Shown here piece after piece: positions 18,001 through 27,111 of a stretch of DNA of 64,000 bases (position 1 is the first letter of the stretch; each line of letters opens with the position of its first letter). The position numbers were made by a program, and so were the translations under genes. The notes beneath the pieces were generated by a model. That model did no database searches. It saw only the letters and a program-made list of their open reading frames with translations, and had not been told where the DNA came from. Source of the DNA: Chryseobacterium ginsenosidimutans (GTDB taxonomy: Bacteria > Bacteroidota > Bacteroidia > Flavobacteriales > Weeksellaceae); the NCBI RefSeq assembly GCF_030823405.1, contig NZ_JAUSXC010000001.1:1223001-1287000 (forward strand), written 5' to 3'.

Positions 18001-19683
18001 ATGAAAAAGATAAAATTTTTAATTCCTTTAGTGTTGCTAGGATTAAGCGCAACATCTTGTAATAATTATTTAGATATTAATGAAAATCCTAACTCTGTTC
18101 CAGCTGAGAACATATTGCCAAGTTTAGCATTGCCAGGTGCTATTTCGGAAATATACAGAACACAAGGAACAGACATGATGAGATTTGGTAATTTAATGAT
18201 GAATAACTGGGCTTGTAATGTTTATTCATATGGGGAAACATTTAGTACAGAAAATACTTTAAATTTGAATAGTTCATCTTATAGTGGAATTTGGGATAAT
18301 TTATATTTGAATCTTAACACTTTCACTTTCATTGAGAACTTTCCCAATGCTGACCATAAGCAGGATAATTATGTTGCGATTGCTAAAGTTATGAAAGCTT
18401 TCTACATGCAATATATAGTTGATTTATATGGGGATGCTCCTTATTCTGAAGCATTTAAAGGACAAGGAAACTTACATCCAAAATATGATAACGATGAAGA
18501 TATTTATAGAGCATCTATAAATAATCTTAATGCTGCAATTGCAATAATCGATGCTGCAGAGGGGCTTGCTGAAGATTCTCGTACTAGTGATATTGTTTTC
18601 GGAACTGGTGCTGGTAGTAATGCTGTTGCTATGACAAAATGGAGACAATTTGCTAATACTGTAAAATTAAGATACCTTATTAGAATGTCTAATGCTACAG
18701 GAGCAATGGCAACTTTTAGAGATCAAGAGTTAGCTAAACTTTCTGCAGATGCAAATAATATTAATTTAGGGCACAATTGGGCAAATACATTTATTAATGA
18801 AACTGTAAAAGAAAATCCTGGATATTCTGCCGCGAATAATGATTCTATGCATCCTTTTGTACAAAGCTATTTTGTTACTGCAGCAGGTCAAAGACCTTCA
18901 AATTTTGGTATTGTAACTGTTTCTGAACATCTTGCAAATACTTTAGAGGGTAATTTAATTCTTAACTCTACCGAAACATATTATACTAAATTTAATAATA
19001 TTAGAGATCCAAGAAGAACTAGACAATTTACTAATGTTACATATACGTTTAATAACCAAACGTTTACAAGGTTAAAAGGGGTTAGACAAGGTGCAACAGC
19101 TGGTCAATCTGGTGCTCCTCAAGACCCTAACAGTCCTTCTAGTAGAAATGTTTCTCAACTTGCCAATGGTAACTTTATTGGTAATGCAACTAGTGGTAGT
19201 TTAATTCCTTTAGCAAATGGCCGTGGAGGTGTTATTATGACAGCTTCGGAAAGTGATTTTTTACAGGCTGAAGCTGCCTTAAGATGGCCAGCATTATTTA
19301 ATTATAGTGCTCAAACTAAATTTAATCAAGGGATTACTGACTCATTTACTTATTTTGGAGCTGCACCAGGCACTTACATGGCTGATATTGCCACAAGAGC
19401 AGGATTAGGTTGGACTGGATCTGATGCACAAAAAATAGAAGCAATAATGACTCAGAAGTGGATTTCTACTGTAAATGCAACTCCTACAGAAGCTTTTATT
19501 GAATACAATAGAACAGGTTATCCAGCTATACCTTTGGCAGTAACTGCGAATCAAGCTAGAAAACCATATAGATTAATGTATCCTACGTCGGAATTTAGTG
19601 CTAATCCATCAAATGTACCAAATATTTCAACAGGACAGCTATTCACAAAAAATAGCTCTACTCCTTTCTGGAATCAAAACTAA
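18001..19683 (+). CDS. SusD/RagB-like surface lipoprotein (copy 1)
   Basis: Substrate-binding lipoprotein of 560 aa, of the SusD-like_2 (PF12771) type. The lipobox cysteine is C20 in 'LSATSC'. The N-terminal 'NNYLDINENPNSVP' and the segment 'VDLYGDAPYSEAF' are typical, as is the C-terminal 'SESDFLQAEAALRW' helix. It caps the SusC-1 barrel at the outer face. The intergenic stretch after susC-1 is ten bases, all A, giving a run of 13 A across stop and start. A strong GC hairpin terminator follows 25 bp after the stop. Confidence 0.94.
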   Translation: MKKIKFLIPLVLLGLSATSCNNYLDINENPNSVPAENILPSLALPGAISEIYRTQGTDMMRFGNLMMNNWACNVYSYGETFSTENTLNLNSSSYSGIWDNLYLNLNTFTFIENFPNADHKQDNYVAIAKVMKAFYMQYIVDLYGDAPYSEAFKGQGNLHPKYDNDEDIYRASINNLNAAIAIIDAAEGLAEDSRTSDIVFGTGAGSNAVAMTKWRQFANTVKLRYLIRMSNATGAMATFRDQELAKLSADANNINLGHNWANTFINETVKENPGYSAANNDSMHPFVQSYFVTAAGQRPSNFGIVTVSEHLANTLEGNLILNSTETYYTKFNNIRDPRRTRQFTNVTYTFNNQTFTRLKGVRQGATAGQSGAPQDPNSPSSRNVSQLANGNFIGNATSGSLIPLANGRGGVIMTASESDFLQAEAALRWPALFNYSAQTKFNQGITDSFTYFGAAPGTYMADIATRAGLGWTGSDAQKIEAIMTQKWISTVNATPTEAFIEYNRTGYPAIPLAVTANQARKPYRLMYPTSEFSANPSNVPNISTGQLFTKNSSTPFWNQN

Positions 19684-19708
19684 TCTAACAACTTAGATTA
19701 TTATATTT

Positions 19709-19734
19709 AAAACCGCCTTCGGGCGGTTTTTTTA
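19709..19734 (+). terminator. terminator after susD-1
   Basis: AAAACCGCC-TTCG-GGCGGTTTT with a UUCG tetraloop, followed by T7. The same core hairpin recurs at 25205-25218. Confidence 0.93.
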
Positions 19735-20041
19735 TTTTAAGTGTTAAAATTTATATTTCTATAAAAATATAATTATGTATTGCATGCTTTTTATTAAATA
19801 TAGTGTGATTTTAATTGATGATTTCAGTTGTTAAATAACTGTATATCAACATGGTATTTCTATTTAATAAATATAATATAAATAGATTCTTTCAATCGTA
19901 AAAAATTAGATATAATTAAATTTTAAGTTTGATTAAAGTATTTCTATTTGTTAATATTGGCAATTTTAACTCTATTTATTGATTTTAAGCATGTTATTTT
20001 TGAATTTTGTTAAATAATTGATAATTTTTTCGTTTTTTCTT

Positions 20042-20071
20042 TTGCTCTTTTAATAAAGTTTTACAACTTTG
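20042..20071 (+). promoter_or_regulatory. promoter of susC-2
   Basis: TTG at 20042-20044, a 19-bp spacer and CAACTTTG at 20064-20071. The block AAAGTTTTACAnnTTTG is shared with susC-1; the ATG is 23 bp downstream. Confidence 0.65.
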
Positions 20072-20094
20072 TGTTAAGCAAAATTTAATTTGAT

Positions 20095-23000
20095 ATGAAG
20101 AAATTAACAATGGGTGTACTTGCATTAGTATTATCCTCATCCCTAGCTGTAGCAGAAGCTCAGCAAAAGAAGAGTGATACAATAAAAACGCAAGACATTG
20201 AAGGTGTGGTGGTAACTGCATTAGGTATTAAAAGAGAAAAAAAATCTTTAGGGTATGCTTCCGAAGAAGTAAAAGCAGAAGCTCTTACCGGAGGTACTAC
20301 CAATACAGGAAACGTAGCATCATTACTTTCTGGTAAGGTTTCCGGTTTACAAGTTAACACAAACAACAATTTTGGGGGTTCAGCCAACTTATTAATAAGA
20401 GGATATAAGTCTTTGTCCGGAGGGAGCCCACTTATTGTAATTGATGGATCTCCGGTAAATAATGGAACAGTTTCAGGGTCAACTTTTGATTATGGTAACT
20501 TTTTATCAGATATCAATCAAGATGATATTGAAAGTATTAATGTATTAAAAGGAGCCGCTGCATCTGCATTATACGGAGAGCGTGGTAGTGACGGAGTAAT
20601 TTTGATCGTTACGAAGAATGGAAGAGGAAAGCAGGATGGAAGTTGGGGAGTAACTCTTAATTCAGGGATTACAGCAGGTTTTATCGACAAATCTACCTTT
20701 CCAAAATATCAGTCGAGATATGGAGCAGGTTATGGTCATGTATACGGAAATGATACCAATGGGGATGGTAATCCTGACGAATATTTTAATTATGACCCGG
20801 TTACAGGGCAACAGCAGACTCCTTTTACAGAAGATGCATCCTACGGAGCTGAATTTAATCCAAACTTAATGGTAAGACAATGGGATTCTTACAATCCAGA
20901 TTCTCCAACTTACGGAAAAGCAACTCCTTGGCAAGCTGCTAAAAACGGACCAATTAAATTTTTTGAAACACCGGTAACCTATGTTAATACAATTTCATTA
21001 GAAAAAGGGAGTAAATCATCTAATATTTCCCTTTCATATACAAATATGCTTTCTAATGGATTGTTACCCAATTCAGATTTAAGAAAAAATAGTTTATCAG
21101 CTAAATTTAATTATGATTTTACAGATAAATTACATGCAAGTGTTTTCTCAACTTTAACCATTCAGGATACAAAAGGTAGAAATGAAACGGGATATTCTGA
21201 TAATATAGTTACAGGTTTTAGACAATGGTGGCAAACCAACGTGGATGTTTATGAGTTAAGAGATGCTTATCAAAGAAATAATTCAAATCTTACTTGGAAT
21301 AGAACTTCAGGTTCTGATGGAACACCAGCTTACTGGAATAATCCCTATTTCCAGAGATATCAGAACTATCAATCAGATACAAGAACCAGAAGTTTTAGTT
21401 ATGCTCAACTAAAATATGATATCACCAAAAATTTTGGAATTACAGGTAAACTTTCTTATGATCAAATGCAGATGCAGATTGAAGAAAGATTAATGAATGG
21501 CTCATTACCACAGGCTTTTGGTGCTTCAGGAAATAATGTGACTTCAGGATATTCTCGTCAGGATATTCGTACAACGGAAACAAATTTTGATTTATTTTTA
21601 AATTATAAGTTTGATATAACAAGTGATTTAAATGTAAGTGGTATTGTAGGAGGAAATGTCAGAAGAAATTTGATTGACAATGTATATGCAAGTACAGAAG
21701 GAGGTTTAGCAACTCCAGGCTTATTTGCCATTTCAAACTCTGCAAGCCCAATTATTCCGCCAGATGAAAATTATGAAAAATGGTTAACATCAGGAGTTTA
21801 TGCTACAGCTTCATTTGGATATAAAAATTTATTATACGTAGATGGAACAATTCGAGCAGATCAAAGTTCTAACCTTCCAAAAAGTAATAATTCATATGTT
21901 TACCCATCTGTCACAGGATCTCTTATTCTTTCAGAACTTTGGAAACCAAGTTTCTTAAGCTTCTGGAAAATACGTGGTAATTATGCAGAAGTTGGATCTT
22001 CAACAAAGAATTATCAACTACAAAATACTTATAGAGTAAGAGGTGGTTTTGGTAATACAGGACTTGTTGATCAGTCATATTTCTTGGCTAACCCAAATTT
22101 AGAGCCTCAAAGATCTAAGGAAGTTGAATTTGGTATGGAAGCACAATTTTTCAAAAATAGACTAGGTTTTGATGTTGCAGTTTATAAAACTCGGACACTT
22201 AATCAAATCATTAACCTACCAGTTTCCTCAGCAACGGGCTATAGAACTTTCCTTGTGAATGCAGGGCAAATTAACAATAAAGGTATTGAAGTTCAGTTAA
22301 ATGGAACTCCTTTTAAAAGTGATAATTTTAAATGGGATATTGATGTAAACTGGTCTAAGAATGAAAATGAAGTTGTAAAATTATACGGTGATTCACAAAA
22401 TTACTTGCTAGCTTCTTACCAGGGTGGAGTTTCTTTAAATGCAAGAGTAGGAGAAGCTTTCGGAGCTCTTGTAGGATCTGATTATGTATATCTGAATGGA
22501 GAAAAAGTAGTGAATCCTGCAAATGGTAGATATTTGACAAATCCTAATCAGGTAATTGGTAATATTACACCAGACTGGATTGGAGGTGTGAGAAATAGCT
22601 TGAGCTACAAAGGTTTGTCATTAAGTTTCCTTATTGATGTAAAACATGGAGGTGATGTGTTTTCAACAGATATGTATTACGGCCTTGCGACTGGCTTATA
22701 TGAAGAAACGGCAGTTGGAGATTACAGAACTGCAGGGGTAGTAAATCCGGGTGTAAATCCGAATGGACAGGTAAATACCACACCAACTTCAGCTCCTGAT
22801 ACTTTTGGAAATGTTGATGGTTATAGAAGAATGCCGAATTCAAGATTTGTTTATGATGCGTCTTATGTTAAACTAAGAGAAGCAAGTATTGGATATAGCC
22901 TTCCAAAATCTTTGTTAGCAAGTACTTCTTTTCAGGAAATTAAAATTTCCTTGGTAGGAAGAAACCTTTGGATTATTCACAAAAATTTGCCTTATGCAGA

Positions 23001-23103
23001 TCCTGAAACAGGAACAGGAAATGGTCTAGCTTCGAAGGGGAACTCAATTGGAGTATTACCTACAACACGTGATTTAGGTATCAATGTAACTTTAAAATTC
23101 TAA
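20095..23103 (+). CDS. SusC/RagA-type TonB-dependent outer membrane transporter (copy 2)
   Basis: TonB-dependent barrel of 1002 aa. Signal peptide ends near EAQ (residue 23); TonB-box-like 'GVVVTALGI' near 37-45; plug domain with 'NLLIRGYKSLSGGSP' and 'ALYGERGSDGVILIVTKNG'; barrel to a terminal phenylalanine ('VTLKF'). Like copy 1 it lacks the N-terminal carboxypeptidase-D-like domain, and the first 45 residues of the two copies align closely while the barrels diverge, so they are paralogues with different cargo. Its SusD partner starts 3 bp after the stop. Confidence 0.95.
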   Translation: MKKLTMGVLALVLSSSLAVAEAQQKKSDTIKTQDIEGVVVTALGIKREKKSLGYASEEVKAEALTGGTTNTGNVASLLSGKVSGLQVNTNNNFGGSANLLIRGYKSLSGGSPLIVIDGSPVNNGTVSGSTFDYGNFLSDINQDDIESINVLKGAAASALYGERGSDGVILIVTKNGRGKQDGSWGVTLNSGITAGFIDKSTFPKYQSRYGAGYGHVYGNDTNGDGNPDEYFNYDPVTGQQQTPFTEDASYGAEFNPNLMVRQWDSYNPDSPTYGKATPWQAAKNGPIKFFETPVTYVNTISLEKGSKSSNISLSYTNMLSNGLLPNSDLRKNSLSAKFNYDFTDKLHASVFSTLTIQDTKGRNETGYSDNIVTGFRQWWQTNVDVYELRDAYQRNNSNLTWNRTSGSDGTPAYWNNPYFQRYQNYQSDTRTRSFSYAQLKYDITKNFGITGKLSYDQMQMQIEERLMNGSLPQAFGASGNNVTSGYSRQDIRTTETNFDLFLNYKFDITSDLNVSGIVGGNVRRNLIDNVYASTEGGLATPGLFAISNSASPIIPPDENYEKWLTSGVYATASFGYKNLLYVDGTIRADQSSNLPKSNNSYVYPSVTGSLILSELWKPSFLSFWKIRGNYAEVGSSTKNYQLQNTYRVRGGFGNTGLVDQSYFLANPNLEPQRSKEVEFGMEAQFFKNRLGFDVAVYKTRTLNQIINLPVSSATGYRTFLVNAGQINNKGIEVQLNGTPFKSDNFKWDIDVNWSKNENEVVKLYGDSQNYLLASYQGGVSLNARVGEAFGALVGSDYVYLNGEKVVNPANGRYLTNPNQVIGNITPDWIGGVRNSLSYKGLSLSFLIDVKHGGDVFSTDMYYGLATGLYEETAVGDYRTAGVVNPGVNPNGQVNTTPTSAPDTFGNVDGYRRMPNSRFVYDASYVKLREASIGYSLPKSLLASTSFQEIKISLVGRNLWIIHKNLPYADPETGTGNGLASKGNSIGVLPTTRDLGINVTLKF

Positions 23104-23106
23104 AAA

Positions 23107-24663
23107 ATGAAAAAAATATTTTTAATACTTAGCATACTTACTCTAACGGTCGTTACAAATTCTTGTGAAAGCGATATTACTTCATTAAATGAAGATCCTA
23201 AGCATCCAACAGTAGTTCCTTCCGGATTATTGGTAGCAAGTGCAGAACAGGAGTTAATATCTCAATTACTTACTCCGAATGTAAATAACAATATATCAAG
23301 GTTTTTCACACAACAATGGGCACAAACTACCTATATTGATGAGTCAAACTATGATATGGTAACAAGACCAATTCCTAGAAATCATTATAACAGAATGATG
23401 GCTTCAAGCTCTGCAACTGTTAATTCTCCAGGGGTATTATCGGCATTGAGAGATGCAAAACAGTTTCTTCAAAATGAAAGTTTAGATGCTGCAAAAAAAG
23501 GAAATAACGAAGCTATTATTGAATTAATTAGTGTTTATGCGTGGGCTAACCTAGTAGATACTTATGGTGATGTCCCTTATTTTGGAGCTTTAAAGGCAGT
23601 AGCAGGAAATGAAAATAATGCATCAGAAATTCCATACGATGATGCAAAGACAATTTATCTGGATTTAGTTAAAAGAATTGATGCTGCTAACGCAATGATT
23701 AATACAAATCAAAGTGGTTATACAGACGATATATTCTATAAAGGAAACATGGGTAAGTGGAAAAAAATGGCAAATTCTTTAAAATTCAGATTGGCGGTTA
23801 CTTTAGCAGATGTAGAACCAGCTTTGTCAAAAACATATGCGGAAGCAGCTTATAATGCAGGTCTGTTTGATAGTAAAGAAGATAACTTTGGTTTAGCTGC
23901 ATTTCCTTCTGGATTATTTGCTAATCCTGTATATCAGGAAGCAATTCAGTCAGGAAGAAATGATTTTATTCCTTCAGATTTACTTGTAAATTATATGAAT
24001 TCTACTTCAGATCCGAGAAGAGATAGATGGTTTATTAAAGAAGGAAGGACTTTCAATAGTGTTACGGGACAATATGTATCTGGAACCGGAACATATAAAG
24101 GTGGGGTATATGGGGCAAATAATTCATTTGCGGGATATTCTCATATGACTTCTCCAAAAGTTGATGTCAATGGAGTTCCTGAGGTTGGAGATGATGGAAG
24201 CTACATGATTATTACAGAAAATGCGCAAGGCTTTTTGTTAGACTATACAGAAATTTCATTCCTAAGAGCAGAAGCTGCAGCGCGTGGTTACAGTGTTGGT
24301 GGTACTGCTGCAACATTGTATGCTGCCGCAATTACAGCTTCAATGAAAGAATATGGAATAAGTGATGATAAAATTACTCCTTTTATTGCAGCAAATCCTT
24401 ATAATGCATCAAACTGGAAACAATCAATTGGATTCCAGGCATGGATAGCTATGTTTAATAAAGGCTTTCAGGCTTGGAACTTTGCAAGAAGATTAGATTA
24501 TCCGGTATTTGTGAATCCAGACGACTCTACTGTTGATGGAGTTCCTGTGAGAATGAAATATTCTGATCAGGAATATTTATTAAATAAAAATAATGTAACA
24601 GCAGCAGCGCAGAAAATTGGTGGGGATAATGTTACAACTAAGGTTTTCTGGGATGTTTATTAA
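23107..24663 (+). CDS. SusD/RagB-like surface lipoprotein (copy 2)
   Basis: SusD-like_2 lipoprotein of 518 aa. Lipobox cysteine C20 in 'TVVTNSC', followed by ESDI, an acidic context common in surface-exported lipoproteins of this phylum. The family segments 'LNEDPKHPTVVP', 'VDTYGDVPYFGAL' and 'EISFLRAEAAARGY' are present. It partners the SusC-2 barrel three bases upstream. A perfect hairpin follows at 24683. Substrate not deducible. Confidence 0.94.
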   Translation: MKKIFLILSILTLTVVTNSCESDITSLNEDPKHPTVVPSGLLVASAEQELISQLLTPNVNNNISRFFTQQWAQTTYIDESNYDMVTRPIPRNHYNRMMASSSATVNSPGVLSALRDAKQFLQNESLDAAKKGNNEAIIELISVYAWANLVDTYGDVPYFGALKAVAGNENNASEIPYDDAKTIYLDLVKRIDAANAMINTNQSGYTDDIFYKGNMGKWKKMANSLKFRLAVTLADVEPALSKTYAEAAYNAGLFDSKEDNFGLAAFPSGLFANPVYQEAIQSGRNDFIPSDLLVNYMNSTSDPRRDRWFIKEGRTFNSVTGQYVSGTGTYKGGVYGANNSFAGYSHMTSPKVDVNGVPEVGDDGSYMIITENAQGFLLDYTEISFLRAEAAARGYSVGGTAATLYAAAITASMKEYGISDDKITPFIAANPYNASNWKQSIGFQAWIAMFNKGFQAWNFARRLDYPVFVNPDDSTVDGVPVRMKYSDQEYLLNKNNVTAAAQKIGGDNVTTKVFWDVY

Positions 24664-24682
24664 TTAACTAAAAATATATGGG

Positions 24683-24714
24683 AATATTCCTGTATTATTA
24701 CAGGAATATTTTTC
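24683..24714 (+). terminator. terminator after susD-2
   Basis: Perfect 12-bp arms AATATTCCTGTA (24683-24694) and TACAGGAATATT (24699-24710), loop TTAT, followed by Ts. The next gene starts 12 bp later, so partial read-through into it is possible. Confidence 0.75.
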
Positions 24715-24726
24715 AAAAGATAGAAT

Positions 24727-25182
24727 ATGAGATTATTTATAAACCTATTTATTGTGATAGCTATTGTGGCTTCATGTTCAAATGATGATAATAGGGAAGA
24801 TACAGTTATTCAAACTCCAGATATTAATGGAGTCTGGAAACCTGCAAGATACGAATACAAGGGTAAAACATACACAGTATCTGACTGCGAAAAAAAAGGG
24901 CAGATCCTTGTAAATACAAATTTTTCAGGAGTGTATGAAAGATACGGAATTTCAAGCTCCGGAACAGATTGTAATTTATATGATTCATTTTCAGGAAATT
25001 GGAGCTATGATAATATGAGTAAAGTTTTAACACTTAACTATATTGAAAATGGTGTTGCTAAAACTTTAAAAAAGCAGATTGAAGATTTTTCGAGTACAGA
25101 ATTGAAAATTACTGATAATTCAAAAAATTTAGATAATATACCTGGAAATGATGAAGCCAGTTTGATATTTACAAAACAATAA
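24727..25182 (+). CDS. small lipoprotein, lipocalin-like
   Basis: A 151-aa lipoprotein: hydrophobic leader with lipobox cysteine C17 ('IVASC') followed by SNDDNRED, an acidic stretch of the kind that directs lipoproteins to the cell surface in Bacteroidetes. The body 'DINGVWKPARYEYKG...' and the repeated short beta strands match the lipocalin-like (DUF4923/Lipocalin_4 style) lipoproteins common in flavobacteria; two cysteines (residues near 54 and 79) could form a disulphide. It follows the second SusCD pair, separated only by a hairpin, and may share its regulation. Confidence 0.75.
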   Translation: MRLFINLFIVIAIVASCSNDDNREDTVIQTPDINGVWKPARYEYKGKTYTVSDCEKKGQILVNTNFSGVYERYGISSSGTDCNLYDSFSGNWSYDNMSKVLTLNYIENGVAKTLKKQIEDFSSTELKITDNSKNLDNIPGNDEASLIFTKQ

Positions 25183-25202
25183 TTTAATTTCCTTCATATT
25201 TA

Positions 25203-25227
25203 TTCCGCCTTCGGGCGGTTTTTTTAT
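25203..25227 (+). terminator. terminator after the lipoprotein gene
   Basis: CCGCC-TTCG-GGCGG with T7 following, the same core as at 19713-19726. Confidence 0.92.
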
Positions 25228-25232
25228 TTCCG

Positions 25233-25240
25233 TATATTTG
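25233..25240 (+). promoter_or_regulatory. -7 box of argS
   Basis: TATATTTG matches TAnnTTTG, right after the preceding terminator; a leader of about 50 nt would precede the ATG at 25298. Confidence 0.5.
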
Positions 25241-25297
25241 TATTTCAAAAATAAATCAAAGCTATCCATGTAGCTCTTGAAAAATCATTATAAACAG

Positions 25298-27058
25298 ATG
25301 AATATTAAAAATATAATAGAAGAAAAACTTTCAGAGGTTATTTTGAATGTCTATCAGTTGAAAGACATTAATTTGGAAGTTCAGGAAAATAAAACAGAAT
25401 TTGAAGGAGATTTTACGATCGTTACATTTCCGTTGGTAAAACAATTGAAGAAAAATCCGGAAAGTATAGCTGTAGAGTTGGGTGAAGCCTTAACAGAGCA
25501 AACTGAATTGTTGGAAAGCTTCAATGTTATAAAAGGATTTCTTAATGTTAAAGTTAAAAATCAGTTTTTTGCAGATAATTTTACATCTGTTACGAATGAT
25601 TTCGGCAAAATTGAAAAGAAAAATTCTACGGTAATGGTGGAATATTCTTCTCCGAATACCAATAAACCTCTTCACTTAGGGCATATCAGAAATAATTTAT
25701 TAGGATTTTCTGTTGCTCAGATTCTTAAAGAAGCAGGTTATGAAGTGATTAAAACTCAGATTATCAACGACAGAGGAATTCATATTTGTAAGTCGATGTT
25801 GGCTTGGGAGAAATATGGTAAAGGAGAAACTCCTGATACGACAGAAACAAAAGGCGATAAATTTGTCGGAAATTATTATGTGAAATTTGATCAGGAATAT
25901 AAAAAAGAAATTTCTGAGCTTGTTGAGCAGGGTGTTACCGAGGAGCAGGCAAAAAAAGATGCTCCATTAATGAAGGAAGCCCAAAAAATGTTGTTGGATT
26001 GGGAAAATGGAGATGAAAATGTAAGAAATCTTTGGAATGAAATGAACTCTTGGGTTTATAAAGGCTTCAATGAAACTTATAAGAGATTAGGAGTAGATTT
26101 TGATCAGGTTCAATACGAAAGCAATACTTATATTTTAGGAAAGGACCTTATTCAGGAAGGTTTGGATAAAGGTGTTTTGTATCAGAAAGAAGATGGCTCC
26201 GTTTGGTGCGATCTTACGGAAGATGGTTTGGATCAGAAATTATTATTGCGTTCAGACGGAACTTCTGTGTATATGACTCAGGATTTGGGAACTGCTGTAG
26301 AACGTTTCAAAGAAGGAAATATTCAGAAATTAATTTATACTGTTGGGAACGAACAAGATTATCATTTCCAGGTTTTATTTAAAATCTTAGGAAAATTAGG
26401 ATATTCTTGGGCAGATCAGTTGTATCATTTGTCTTACGGAATGGTTGAGCTTCCGAACGGAAGAATGAAATCCCGTGAAGGAACTGTAGTAGATGCAGAT
26501 GATTTAATGCAGGATATGTATGAAACGGCAAAAAAGATAACAATAGAATTAGGGAAACTAGAAGGTATTTCTGATGAGGAAAAAGAAGCTTCTTATGAAA
26601 TAATAGGTCAGGCTGCATTGAAATATTTTATGTTGAAGGTTGATCCTAAGAAAAAAATGCTATTCAATCCTGAAGAAAGTGTAGAATTTTCCGGAAATAC
26701 AGGACCATTTATTTTGTATACTTACGCTCGTATTCAGTCTTTATTATCAAAAGCAGGTTTTGAATTTAAGGAAACTTCTGATGTTGATTTTAATCAGTAT
26801 GAAAAAGAATTAATTATGCTTTTGGCAAATTATAAAGTAATAGTTGAAAAATCTGCAGAATTATTGAGCCCTGCGTTGGTAGCAAATTATGTTTATGATT
26901 TGGTTAAATCTTATAATTCATTCTATCAAAGCAATCAAGTATTGAAGCTTGAAGATGAAAATTTAAAGCAAGCCCGTTTGAATCTATCGGATCTTACAGC
27001 AAAAACGATAAAAAAATCGTTACAACTTCTGGGAATAAGAACTGTAAACAGAATGTAA
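25298..27058 (+). CDS. argS: arginyl-tRNA synthetase
   Basis: Class I aminoacyl-tRNA synthetase of 586 aa, started at the ATG at 25298 (MNIKNIIEEKLSE). The N-terminal additional domain is followed by the catalytic core with HLGH at 126-129 (the HIGH motif) in 'SSPNTNKPLHLGHIRNN', the 'GMVELPNGRMKSREGTVV' region that replaces KMSKS, and a C-terminal anticodon-binding DALR domain ending LGIRTVNRM. It charges tRNA-Arg. Confidence 0.97.
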   Translation: MNIKNIIEEKLSEVILNVYQLKDINLEVQENKTEFEGDFTIVTFPLVKQLKKNPESIAVELGEALTEQTELLESFNVIKGFLNVKVKNQFFADNFTSVTNDFGKIEKKNSTVMVEYSSPNTNKPLHLGHIRNNLLGFSVAQILKEAGYEVIKTQIINDRGIHICKSMLAWEKYGKGETPDTTETKGDKFVGNYYVKFDQEYKKEISELVEQGVTEEQAKKDAPLMKEAQKMLLDWENGDENVRNLWNEMNSWVYKGFNETYKRLGVDFDQVQYESNTYILGKDLIQEGLDKGVLYQKEDGSVWCDLTEDGLDQKLLLRSDGTSVYMTQDLGTAVERFKEGNIQKLIYTVGNEQDYHFQVLFKILGKLGYSWADQLYHLSYGMVELPNGRMKSREGTVVDADDLMQDMYETAKKITIELGKLEGISDEEKEASYEIIGQAALKYFMLKVDPKKKMLFNPEESVEFSGNTGPFILYTYARIQSLLSKAGFEFKETSDVDFNQYEKELIMLLANYKVIVEKSAELLSPALVANYVYDLVKSYNSFYQSNQVLKLEDENLKQARLNLSDLTAKTIKKSLQLLGIRTVNRM

Positions 27059-27061
27059 AAT

Positions 27062-27095
27062 AAAAACCTTCAGAATGTCTGAAGGTTTTTTATTT
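27062..27095. terminator. bidirectional terminator, argS / yihY
   Basis: AAAAACCTTCAGA-ATG-TCTGAAGGTTTTT, 13-bp perfect arms, with T-rich flanks on both strands; lies between convergent genes. Confidence 0.85.
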
Positions 27096-27111
27096 TAAAG
27101 TCAATTATAGC

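Larger units (their letters stand above)
19684..20094. other. 411-bp gap between SusCD pairs
   Basis: Holds the terminator at 19709-19734, then about 300 bp of very AT-rich sequence without a credible ORF or hairpin, then the promoter of susC-2 at its right end. The AT-rich part could be a regulatory leader or upstream activating region; nothing specific is visible. Confidence 0.6.

Noticed and set aside
24683..25227. Pairs of hairpins as a CRISPR-like repeat
   Set aside because: They are single terminators with T runs; there is no regular repeat-spacer pattern anywhere in the window.
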